Shown: positions 1-5,557, counted from the first letter of the stretch. The stretch is 5,688 bases of DNA from Bacillota bacterium (GCA_023439605.1 JAEXNS010000046.1:1-5688), one strand, 5' to 3'. Translations and numbers: made by a program. Notes: generated by a model not told the origin, from the sequence alone.

Positions 1-176
1 TTCTTATCCACTTCTCTCATTGATGTGGATGTGGAGCTAAAAGACATTCTGTCTTGTTTGCTTTCACCTGTTTTAGAAATATCTTTTTGGCTTTTTTCAA
101 TTTTCCCAACTGATGAGTTGGTAGAAGCCGCCGAAACACTGTATATTCCATTTGATGAGCCTCCAGTAACTTTCAT
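1..176 (-). CDS. Small Ser-rich protein, possible FlgM-like anti-sigma factor (N-terminal part, runs off the window)
   Basis: The minus strand is open from an ATG at 176-174 to the window edge: 58 complete codons, no stop, so the C-terminus is missing. A GGAGGG ribosome binding site lies at 188-183, six bases before the ATG; the ATG four bases upstream (180-178) is in another frame that stops after about 27 codons. The protein begins MKVTGGSSNGIYSVSAAS, is rich in Ser, Thr and Lys, has no membrane segment and looks disordered. Residues 41-58 (QDRMSFSSTSTSMREVDK) resemble the FlgM pattern in which an Asp, a hydrophobic residue and a Ser-Ser stretch precede the sigma-28-binding helices. FlgM binds and holds the flagellar sigma factor in the cytoplasm until it is exported through the hook-basal body. 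The diagnostic C-terminal helices lie outside the window, so other small flagellar or disordered proteins remain possible. It is divergent from the ParA operon. Confidence 0.5.
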   Translation of the reverse strand, partial: MKVTGGSSNGIYSVSAASTNSSVGKIEKSQKDISKTGESKQDRMSFSSTSTSMREVDK

Positions 177-203
177 ACATATCCCTCCATTCCAAGCTTA
201 ACT

Positions 204-276
204 TGTTAATCATAAATGTTTACCCTACAAATGAGTAGAGACCACCCAACCGCCCAAATGAAGATTAACACTACTC
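204..276 (-). promoter_or_regulatory. Candidate structured RNA leader of the FlgM-like gene
   Basis: Read on the minus strand, GAGTAG (276-271) can pair with CTACTC (238-233), and the adjoining TGTTAATC (270-263) with GATTAACA (211-204). The two helices interleave (a-b-a'-b'), so they form either a pseudoknot or two mutually exclusive hairpins. The first loop contains GGGCGGTTGGGTGG (255-242), four G-tracts of at least two bases, which could also form a two-layer G-quadruplex. CATTTG occurs twice, each followed shortly by a G-run. The element ends about 28 bases before the start codon. I do not recognise a known riboswitch class, and no fold was calculated. Confidence 0.35.
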
Positions 277-285
277 TTAACATAT

Positions 286-292
286 TAATCGG
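286..292 (-). promoter_or_regulatory. Weak sigma-D-like -10 (CCGATTA) for the FlgM-like gene
   Basis: The minus strand reads CCGATTA at 292-286, close to the CCGATAT -10 core used by SigD/FliA flagellar sigma factors. The expected TAAA box about 15 bases upstream is absent (the sequence there is T-rich with TTTA/TTAT). A flagellar-type promoter would fit an FlgM gene, but half a promoter in AT-rich DNA is weak evidence. No better sigma-A promoter for the leftward gene was found. Confidence 0.25.
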
Positions 293-355
293 TTGTTATC
301 AAAAAAAATAAATAGCTTTTTATATTAATATTAATTATAAATTTTAAAAAAAATA

Positions 356-384
356 TTGTATAAATCCACAGTATCTGCTATAAT
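356..384 (+). promoter_or_regulatory. Sigma-A promoter of the ParA-ComFB operon
   Basis: TTGTAT at 356-361 (-35) is separated by exactly 17 bases from a perfect TATAAT at 379-384 (-10). The TG of an extended -10 lies one base before the box (TGCTATAAT). Transcription would start near 391, leaving an untranslated leader of about 155 bases before the ParA start codon. It is the best promoter in the window. Confidence 0.7.
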
Positions 385-481
385 TAATTTCATAGGTTTA
401 TTTTAAAAAACTTATTTTTTATTTTATGTAATGTAATTTAGTATTTGATTTTATAATAATTATTTCTAAATATTTTTTAAA

Positions 482-527
482 AAGTCTTATCACCGCAGGG
501 ATTTGACTTCATATTTATTGTCTGCGG
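482..527 (+). promoter_or_regulatory. Hairpin or H-type pseudoknot just before the ParA ribosome binding site
   Basis: CCGCAG (493-498) can pair with CTGCGG (522-527), a GC-rich six-base stem in an otherwise AT-rich leader. AAGTC (482-486) can pair with GACTT (505-509). The helices interleave, so together they would make a compact H-type pseudoknot with connectors of 6, 6 and 12 bases. The ribosome binding site AAGAGG (532-537) starts five bases after the second stem and is 11 bases from the ATG at 549. The position suits control of translation initiation. The six-base stem is the firmer part; the five-base stem could be chance. Confidence 0.4.
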
Positions 528-548
528 AGAAAAGAGGTAATAATCCAA

Positions 549-1310
549 ATGAGTGTAGTCATATCTGTAATAACACAAAAAGGTGGAGTAGGTAAAACAA
601 CTACTGTAAATTCGCTTGCTGCAACATTAAACAAAGTTGGTAAACGAGTATTGACTATAGACATAGATCCTCAAAGTAATCTTTCTTTCAGCACTGGTGC
701 AGATGTGAACGCAAGCACCATATATGACGTACTTAAAGGCTCAGCAAAAGCACAAGATGCTATACAACGCAGACCAATGACAGACATTATTCCATCTACT
801 ATATTGTTAAGTGGAATAGAACTCGAATTCACAGGCCAAAACAGAGAATTTTTGCTAAAAAAAGCCATTAAACCTATAAAAAATTTATATGATTACATTT
901 TAATAGATTCTCCTCCTGGTTTAGGTATTTTAACTGTAAATGCTCTAGCTGCTTGTGACTATGTTTTAATACCTATGCTCCCTGACATATTTAGTTTACA
1001 AGGTTTGGCACTTATATATGAAACTATTGAACATATAAGCAAATCATGCAATCCAAACATCAAATTTGCTGGTATTGTACTAAATAGATATAGTAAAAGA
1101 TCATTATTACATCGTGAAGTTTATGGAACTGCAAAAATGATATCTGAACACTTGGACATTCCAATTTTTAATAGTATCATAAGAAATTGCGTTGCTCTTT
1201 CGGAGGCACAGTCGTTACAATGCGATATTACTGATTATTCTGGTATAAACACTGGTGCAAAGGATTTTAAGGATTTAGTCAATGAACTGTTTGCAAGAGG
1301 TATATGTTAA
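549..1310 (+). CDS. parA: ParA/Soj-family ATPase (MinD/ParA superfamily)
   Basis: This 253-residue protein is a complete ParA-type ATPase of the short, Soj-like form without an N-terminal helix-turn-helix. The deviant Walker A motif KGGVGKTTT spans residues 11-19, with the signature lysine K11 and catalytic-site K16. DIDPQSN (38-44) is the switch/A' motif, and YILIDSPPGLG (116-126) is Walker B. Residues 180-190 (RYSKRSLLHRE) and 210-222 (IIRNCVALSEAQS) match the regions that carry the DNA-binding arginines of Soj, so nonspecific nucleoid binding is likely retained. Such proteins cycle between ATP dimers on DNA or membrane and ADP monomers to position plasmids, chromosomes or protein clusters. 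The ATG at 549 follows AAGAGG at 532-537. No ParB gene is seen; the partner in the operon, 21 bases downstream, is a ComFB-family protein. The cargo is therefore unknown: chromosome segregation is possible, but placing a surface or signalling complex fits the setting as well. Confidence 0.93.
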   Translation: MSVVISVITQKGGVGKTTTVNSLAATLNKVGKRVLTIDIDPQSNLSFSTGADVNASTIYDVLKGSAKAQDAIQRRPMTDIIPSTILLSGIELEFTGQNREFLLKKAIKPIKNLYDYILIDSPPGLGILTVNALAACDYVLIPMLPDIFSLQGLALIYETIEHISKSCNPNIKFAGIVLNRYSKRSLLHREVYGTAKMISEHLDIPIFNSIIRNCVALSEAQSLQCDITDYSGINTGAKDFKDLVNELFARGIC

Positions 1311-1331
1311 TATTTAGAGAGGGAGATTTTT

Positions 1332-1820
1332 GTGAATTTAATAAATAAAGGTATATCAAAAAGAGAAATAAATAAAGAGTTGATGTTCAATAAAATAATG
1401 CCTACTCGATTACTTGATAATTTTGATAACTTTGACGATTTTGACGAAGATAGCACAAAAGATTTTTACACAACCTTAACCCAAGATGAAAATAACCAAC
1501 AATTTGACATTATAGATAATAGTGCCCCCAATATTTCCGAAATCAAAAAGCCAGACAACACCAATCAAATAGTTCTTACAAATATTATCGAAAAAATAGT
1601 AATGTCAAAAATAGATAGGGCATTAGAAAAATTTAAAATATGCAAATGTTACTTTTGTAAACAACAAATAATTGCTCGTACTTTAAACGAACTCATGCCA
1701 AAGTATGTTTTACTAAAAGAAGATGAAATTGATGAGTTTGTAGCACATGAAGATGATACCGAAGTTGTTTCTATGCTAGTTAAAACAATTATAAATGTAA
1801 AAGCTAATCCTATACATTAA
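1332..1820 (+). CDS. ComFB-family protein with acidic N-terminal extension
   Basis: The 162-residue product starts at a GTG (1332) preceded by GAGAGGGAG (1316-1324), 21 bases after the ParA stop, so the two genes are surely cotranscribed. Residues about 79-162 match the late-competence ComFB domain: the NIIEKIVMSKIDRALEK helix, the cysteine cluster C104-x-C106-x-x-C109, then IIARTLNELMPKYV (113-126) and a C-terminal N-P-x-H ending. The cysteines may bind metal. ComFB-family proteins in cyanobacteria and other bacteria have been reported as cyclic-dinucleotide receptors linked to motility and competence; that this one binds such a ligand is inference. The N-terminal 78 residues are unusual: a Lys-rich start (GISKREINKELMFNKIMP) and a Phe-Asp repeat, DNFDNFDDFDED (29-40), then a polar, probably disordered linker. 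The tail could contact the ParA partner. It is followed by a terminator, so the operon ends here. Confidence 0.85.
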   Translation: MNLINKGISKREINKELMFNKIMPTRLLDNFDNFDDFDEDSTKDFYTTLTQDENNQQFDIIDNSAPNISEIKKPDNTNQIVLTNIIEKIVMSKIDRALEKFKICKCYFCKQQIIARTLNELMPKYVLLKEDEIDEFVAHEDDTEVVSMLVKTIINVKANPIH

Positions 1821-1838
1821 TATATCGTTAATATTTTC

Positions 1839-1910
1839 TAAAAATAAACACTTAAAATTTATATCTTTAATTTATAAATTTTAATTTTAAGTGTTTATTT
1901 TTATTTTTTT
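1839..1910 (+). terminator. Long AT-rich hairpin terminator after the ParA-ComFB operon
   Basis: A perfect 21-base-pair inverted repeat (1839-1859 with 1883-1903) is followed directly by seven Ts (1904-1910). It begins 19 bases after the ComFB stop codon. The stem has only three G-C pairs, so its length must make up for its composition. The inner part can fold differently, AAAATTTATA (1854-1863) pairing with TATAAATTTT (1873-1882). The hairpin separates the operon from the next gene. Confidence 0.85.
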
Positions 1911-1937
1911 GTTCCGATATATATTATAAGTTATAAT
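1909..1937 (+). promoter_or_regulatory. Overlapping sigma-A and sigma-D-like promoter elements for the 2002 gene
   Basis: TTGTTC (1909-1914) and TATAAT (1932-1937) are 17 bases apart and make a plausible sigma-A promoter with a start near 1944. Within the spacer lies CCGATAT (1914-1920), identical to the Bacillus SigD -10 core, but the TAAA -35 expected 15 bases upstream is lacking. Either factor could drive the gene. The sigma-D reading would place it in the flagellar regulon, in line with its protein family; the sigma-A reading has both boxes and is the safer one. The terminator T-run ends where this promoter begins. Confidence 0.5.
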
Positions 1938-2001
1938 ATTTTTTAAAAACAAAAAAGAACATAAACAAATACATAAATTTCACCTAAAAGGAGGAATTAA
2001 T

Positions 2002-2685
2002 ATGGATATAAACAGTGTATCAAATATTCAACAAGCTAATATATCAAAAGTGCAAAACAAGTCTGTTGAAAATCAAGCAAACCAAAACGCCAAGGAAATC
2101 CAAAACAATCCTAACACAATAGAAGATACTATAGCAATAACCGGAACTACAGAAACTCAAAACCCAGCTGGAATATATACCAAAGAGGATATTTTGAATA
2201 ATTTAGAAAATGCTGAAAAAGAAAGAACTCTTGCATTTGTGGACACTTTAAAGAAAATGCTCTTAAATCAAGAAGAATATGCAAATATTGCATCTACAGA
2301 AACTAAGCCCAAAGCAAATTTAACTATAATGGGTGAAGATTATTATGTTAGCGAAGAACAAAGTGCGGAGGCTTTAAAAGCAATATCAGAAGGCGGAGAA
2401 TATTCCATTGGTGCAGTTGCTGATCGTATTATGCAATTTGCTGAGGCAATAGCTGGAGATGATCCTGAAAAAGTAGCTGAAATGCGTAAATCTGTAGAAA
2501 AAGGATTTGAAGCGGCTTATGAAACTTTAGGATTAAAAAAAGATGAAATGCCACAAATAACACGAGATACTTATGATGAGATAATGAAACGTTTTGATGA
2601 ATGGGAACAAAAAATCACTCCTCAAGATAATCCAACTGAAATTCAAAATGATCCAAATAAAATGCAAAATTCATTTGAAGAATAA
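2002..2685 (+). CDS. Uncharacterised protein, DUF5610-like C-terminal helical domain
   Basis: The ATG at 2002 follows a near-perfect ribosome binding site, AAAGGAGGA (1987-1995). The 227-residue product has no signal peptide or membrane segment. Residues 1-55 are rich in Asn, Gln, Ser and Thr and probably disordered. Residues 56-92 form a charged helix (TKEDILNNLENAEKERTLAF and beyond). Residues 133-203 hold the most recognisable block, with DRIMQFAEAIAGDDPEK (141-157), GFEAAYETLG (168-177) and TYDEIMKRFDEW (190-201). From memory, this arrangement of [DR-I-x-x-FA-x-A-x-AGDDP ... TYD-x-x-x-x-KFD] occurs in uncharacterised proteins of motile Lachnospiraceae, related to DUF5610; no search was run. 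The biochemical role is unknown. EIQNNPNT (32-39) recurs as EIQNDPNK (213-220), flanking the folded part on both sides. The gene stands alone between two terminators, convergent with the gene at 3313. An intracellular or flagellar-export substrate role is speculation. Confidence 0.8.
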   Translation: MDINSVSNIQQANISKVQNKSVENQANQNAKEIQNNPNTIEDTIAITGTTETQNPAGIYTKEDILNNLENAEKERTLAFVDTLKKMLLNQEEYANIASTETKPKANLTIMGEDYYVSEEQSAEALKAISEGGEYSIGAVADRIMQFAEAIAGDDPEKVAEMRKSVEKGFEAAYETLGLKKDEMPQITRDTYDEIMKRFDEWEQKITPQDNPTEIQNDPNKMQNSFEE

Positions 2686-2692
2686 TCAACTT

Positions 2693-2730
2693 AACCTCCT
2701 TTGTATTACAACAAAGGAGGTTCTTATTTT
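2693..2730 (+). terminator. Strong hairpin terminator between convergent genes
   Basis: AACCTCCTTTGT (2693-2704) pairs perfectly with ACAAAGGAGGTT (2711-2722) around a six-base loop, followed by the T-rich CTTATTTT. It starts seven bases after the stop codon of the 2002 gene. It also lies six bases beyond the stop of the convergent minus-strand gene, for which the T-run is weaker, so it may act in both directions. Confidence 0.85.
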
Positions 2731-3313
2731 AATTAAGTTTAATTTTGTAGAAGTACCTCATAGTAATATTGTTTTTCTCTAAACCCCAATTTACATCTGC
2801 TTGAACTATATAATATCCTGCTGTTCCAACTTCGATATTTAGATAATCTTCATTTTCATAAACAATTTCTAAATTTTCATTATAAAGTGTGTACTTTGCG
2901 TCCATAAAGTGACTGCCTTGAAACGCCATGTATGTATCAATTTTTTCTGCTTCAGTTTCAAGAGTTTCTATGGAAGTTGTTTCAGTAGAAACAACTTCTG
3001 TTGATACATCTGTAGCAGATGTTGTTATAGTACTCGATGTCGCCGAAGTAGCCAAAGCTTCCATCGCCTTATTTTTCCCATCTATAATTATTATAGAATT
3101 TGCTATTTCAGCTAAAAGAGGTGTGTCATATTTTTTATTTCGCTCCTCATAAATGCTCTTTACTTTATATCCTTCAAGTGTAACTGTTTTATCATAAGAA
3201 TTAATAAATACTTCTCCTATATATTTTTCATATGGTTCTTTTTTAGATAATACATTATATACTCCAACAATAAATATAAGAACAAAAACTACTAAAATTA
3301 TCTTCCCCTTCAT
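2729..3313 (-). CDS. Membrane-anchored or exported hypothetical protein with Ser/Thr-rich linker
   Basis: The start is set at the ATG at 3313-3311, because AAAGGAG (3328-3322) lies eight bases upstream; an in-frame ATG nine codons earlier (3340) overlaps that site and has none of its own. The product has 194 residues. A Lys-flanked hydrophobic stretch at residues 5-22 (IILVVFVLIFIVGVYNVL) is a signal anchor or uncleaved signal peptide with no lipobox cysteine, so the rest should lie outside the cell. Residues 26-87 form a mixed first region; residues 88-121 are a Ser/Thr/Glu-rich low-complexity linker (TSATSSTITTSATDVSTE and on). Residues about 125-194 look beta-rich and end TMRYFYKIKLN, possibly an immunoglobulin-like fold. 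I do not recognise the family. It lies 140 bases downstream of the glycosyltransferase on the same strand; the Ser/Thr linker could be O-glycosylated, but nothing in the sequence proves that link. Codon use matches its neighbours. Confidence 0.8.
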   Translation of the reverse strand: MKGKIILVVFVLIFIVGVYNVLSKKEPYEKYIGEVFINSYDKTVTLEGYKVKSIYEERNKKYDTPLLAEIANSIIIIDGKNKAMEALATSATSSTITTSATDVSTEVVSTETTSIETLETEAEKIDTYMAFQGSHFMDAKYTLYNENLEIVYENEDYLNIEVGTAGYYIVQADVNWGLEKNNITMRYFYKIKLN

Positions 3314-3408
3314 AAAAAAATCTCCTTTTAATAAAAACAATATACTTATTATTTTTATTTTTAAACTTGTATATATTACTTAAAAAATCACAAACTTAAT
3401 TCAATAAG

Positions 3409-3449
3409 GTATTATATACATAATACTATAAAAGTACTCTCCATTTCAA
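3409..3449 (-). promoter_or_regulatory. Candidate sigma-A promoter and weak hairpin before the 3313 gene
   Basis: On the minus strand TTGAAA (3449-3444) and TATTAT (3425-3420) are 18 bases apart, a plausible sigma-A promoter for the downstream gene with a leader of about 100 bases. The -10 falls within a small hairpin, ATAATAC/GTATTAT (3420-3426 with 3409-3415, four-base loop). That hairpin lacks a following T-run, so it is a poor terminator for the upstream glycosyltransferase, and read-through between the two genes is possible. Confidence 0.3.
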
Positions 3450-3453
3450 GTCT

Positions 3454-5415
3454 TTATTTAAGATTTTTTTCAAATTCTTGAAGTTTAAACGCAACTAAGT
3501 CTTTCATAGGTTCACAAAGTCTAAGTGCTTCCTTGAGATTTTTAATATAACCTATTTTATCTTCATTTGTCAAGGCATTATTCGCTTTTGACATATAATA
3601 TCCAAACCTATGAAGTGATGGTAGGCATTCTACGTCCTCATCATTCAACAGTTCTGGATTGTATATGTTAAAAACGTAATCTGACAAAGCATTTATAAAC
3701 ATATTATAGAGAATACTTTTTTGCTCCATTTTTTCATCATCTCCAACTTTTAAAACAGCTGTTTCCAAAGCTGAAACCATCCATAATAAATCCTTTATAG
3801 AACCAACAAAATCTTCTGGCTTACAGTATTCTATCATTATATTTACATATTCCTCATGATTTGTAGCTAATAATGGGAAATAGCTTCTTAACCTATCATA
3901 ACTCATTTTACTTATTGCCAACGATAAACTAACACCATTTTTTATAGCTAAATATATGGCTATCGAATATCCATCTCCAAAATAACTAATACTATTTAAA
4001 AAGCTACTTAATTTAGATGAAAAATTTGATTTTTTTTGTGAATTTAAAAGTTTCATGATTTCTATAAAATCACCTTGAATTTCTGAATAGGCAAAAATAT
4101 TTGCAAAACTAATTTTATCCTCTGCCTTATAGTAGCATTCTTCTAATAAATACATTACTAAATCCATTTTATCTTTATCGTCTTTAAATAAAGTTAAAAA
4201 GTTTTCATAAACACTTAATAAATTTGAGTAATCTTTTGTACTATCCACTAACTCTCTTACTATTGATAAGTACGCCTTTAGATTTAAAATATTCATCTTA
4301 CTTATATCTATTTCGCCCATTATTTTCAAAGCTTCTATATCTCTTGATAAAAAAATCAAACATCTTGCTGTATTCATAATGTATTCTTGTCTTTCCGAAG
4401 GTTGTATGGCCTTTACTGGTCTACACCTTAAATCCATTATGTCCAATTCCCCATTTTTATACTTTTCATACAATTCAAAATACTTCATATAAGCATCATA
4501 TGCTTCTTGATATAACTTTTGATTAAAATAAATATAACCTAGCATTGCATATATTTGAATAGCACTAACTGCATTTTGAGATTTTTCATATTCGAAAAAT
4601 TCTTCTGATATGGTAATTGCCCTTTCATACTCTTCTTTAAAAGCGTAGAAAGCCATATTTTCCAAAAACGCATGATTGCTATAAATTTGTGTTCTATCTT
4701 TTTTCGCAAGTTCCAACCATTCATTTAAGTACTTTTCTTTATCTTTTTTTTCGCAAACATCATAAATATGACAAACAATTCTCATATTTTGATTATCCTT
4801 TTCATATTCTTCAAGCAAAGGTTTTAAGTTTCTTTCTGACTTAACATCTTTATCCGAATTTTTATTGTACATATATCCATAGTGATGAAATATCGTCCCG
4901 AAATATCCATGTGGTACATACATGGGTAAAGATTCATGAATTTTCCCTTCAAACTTAATGTTATTTGACATTTTAACCATTCTGCTACCCAAAAAATCAG
5001 TATAATATTTACCATCATTACCTAAATAATTTCTAATCATATAACTTGCAGAATTATATTTATTATATATTTCAGGATACTTAAAAAAGTCAACCATTTC
5101 ACTTATATCTTTGTCTAAGTATTCATCAGCGTCTACGAACATAAACCATAAACCCTTTGCTTTTTCGAGTCCATAATTTCTAGCTTCTGAAAAGTCACCA
5201 GTCCATTCAAATGTGTACAGTTTGTCTGTATATCTTTTTGCAATTTCTACGGTAGCATCTGTTGAACCTGTGTCCACTATTATGAGTTCACTTTTTACTT
5301 GTTCCATTAAAGGCTTTAATGCTGTTAGACATTTATCAATGTGTTTTTCCTCATTTTTCACAATCATTCCTATTGATAGTAAAATCTTTTCCTCTTCTTT
5401 TATATGTGATTTCAT
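3454..5415 (-). CDS. Family 2 glycosyltransferase with long TPR-like helical C-terminal region
   Basis: The ATG at 5415-5413 follows GAGAGGAT (5431-5424). Residues about 11-100 are a GT-A catalytic core of GT2 type: LLSIGMIVKNEEKHI (12-26) opens the nucleotide-sugar site, IIVDTGSTDAT (45-55) carries the conserved Asp48 and STD motif, DFSEARNYG (74-82) follows, and FVDADE (93-98) holds the metal-binding DxD (D95, D97). The core resembles the LgtF/SunS-like branch (cd02511-like), which transfers a sugar from a nucleotide donor in the cytoplasm. The remaining part, from about residue 200 to 653, is helical. Residues 246-330 show two or more TPR-like units (for example AMLGYIYFNQKLYQEAYDAY), suited to binding a protein acceptor. 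At 653 residues it is far longer than a simple GT2 enzyme of 250-350. No membrane segment is apparent. Similar GT2-TPR proteins occur in flagellin and other protein glycosylation loci, so protein glycosylation is a reasonable guess; sugar and acceptor are unknown. The gene is intact. Confidence 0.88.
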   Translation of the reverse strand: MKSHIKEEEKILLSIGMIVKNEEKHIDKCLTALKPLMEQVKSELIIVDTGSTDATVEIAKRYTDKLYTFEWTGDFSEARNYGLEKAKGLWFMFVDADEYLDKDISEMVDFFKYPEIYNKYNSASYMIRNYLGNDGKYYTDFLGSRMVKMSNNIKFEGKIHESLPMYVPHGYFGTIFHHYGYMYNKNSDKDVKSERNLKPLLEEYEKDNQNMRIVCHIYDVCEKKDKEKYLNEWLELAKKDRTQIYSNHAFLENMAFYAFKEEYERAITISEEFFEYEKSQNAVSAIQIYAMLGYIYFNQKLYQEAYDAYMKYFELYEKYKNGELDIMDLRCRPVKAIQPSERQEYIMNTARCLIFLSRDIEALKIMGEIDISKMNILNLKAYLSIVRELVDSTKDYSNLLSVYENFLTLFKDDKDKMDLVMYLLEECYYKAEDKISFANIFAYSEIQGDFIEIMKLLNSQKKSNFSSKLSSFLNSISYFGDGYSIAIYLAIKNGVSLSLAISKMSYDRLRSYFPLLATNHEEYVNIMIEYCKPEDFVGSIKDLLWMVSALETAVLKVGDDEKMEQKSILYNMFINALSDYVFNIYNPELLNDEDVECLPSLHRFGYYMSKANNALTNEDKIGYIKNLKEALRLCEPMKDLVAFKLQEFEKNLK

Positions 5416-5557
5416 GTTATTTAATCCTCTCTATTATATTTTACCTTTTAACTTACTTATAACTCCAATAGTTTTAAAAAATAGTTACTATTAAGCCATA
5501 TGTATATGAAGATATACATTCCAAAGGTCCATGGCGTTGGGAAAATGTCGTCAACTT
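5416..5557. other. Upstream region of the glycosyltransferase, no convincing gene
   Basis: Besides the glycosyltransferase ribosome binding site, this stretch has the gapped palindrome AATAGT-T-ACTATT (5480-5492), with a further AATAGT at 5467-5472, which could be a repressor site. It also has an eight-base-pair hairpin, ATGTATAT-GAAG-ATATACAT (5500-5519). No promoter for the glycosyltransferase stands out: a TATAAT on the minus strand at 5438-5433 would place the transcription start inside the ribosome binding site and has no matching -35. Confidence 0.5.

Larger units (their letters stand above)
177..548. other. Divergent intergenic region with regulatory signals, no gene
   Basis: This 372-base gap separates the leftward FlgM-like gene from the rightward ParA gene. 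The left part (about 204-276) is much richer in G and C than its surroundings and has two interleaved inverted repeats that could form the leader of the leftward transcript. The middle (300-355) is nearly pure A/T and includes the perfect 12-base palindrome ATTAATATTAAT at 324-335, 20 bases before the -35 of the ParA promoter; it could be an operator, but in such AT-rich DNA it may be chance. The right part holds the ParA promoter and an untranslated leader of about 150 bases ending in a small hairpin or pseudoknot. I see no open frame with a ribosome binding site here. Confidence 0.7.

Noticed and set aside
204..276. Known riboswitch (c-di-GMP-I or -II, preQ1, fluoride) in the FlgM-like leader
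   Set aside because: None of the consensus sequences of these classes that I can recall is present; only unspecific pairing is seen.
671..868. Minus-strand open frame of 65 codons inside the ParA gene
   Set aside because: It is antisense to a well-conserved ATPase, and its product resembles no family; it is a shadow frame.
1408..1450. Short tandem DNA repeat coding for the Phe-Asp run
   Set aside because: The units are irregular and very short; better treated as a protein low-complexity feature than as a DNA repeat.
2594..2782. Plus-strand open frame overlapping the end of the 2002 gene and the terminator
   Set aside because: It runs through the terminator hairpin, is Lys/Ile-rich as expected for an out-of-frame AT-rich sequence, and has no ribosome binding site.
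2928..3152. Plus-strand open frame of 74 codons opposite the Ser/Thr-rich linker
   Set aside because: It is a mirror of the low-complexity linker of the minus-strand gene, which has a real signal anchor and ribosome binding site.
3311..3340. Upstream ATG at 3340-3338 as start of the anchored protein
   Set aside because: The added nine residues would overlap the AAAGGAG that serves the ATG at 3313, and the signal anchor is normal from the latter.
4539..5018. Two short minus-strand frames inside the glycosyltransferase (4539-4724 and 4824-5018)
   Set aside because: They are alternate frames of an intact glycosyltransferase gene; neither has a ribosome binding site or a recognisable product.
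5433..5438. Perfect TATAAT on the minus strand before the glycosyltransferase
   Set aside because: The resulting start would fall within the ribosome binding site, and no -35 lies at 16-18 bases.
5213..5494. Plus-strand open frame of 93 codons across the start of the glycosyltransferase
   Set aside because: It is antisense to the catalytic core motifs and has no ribosome binding site or family resemblance.
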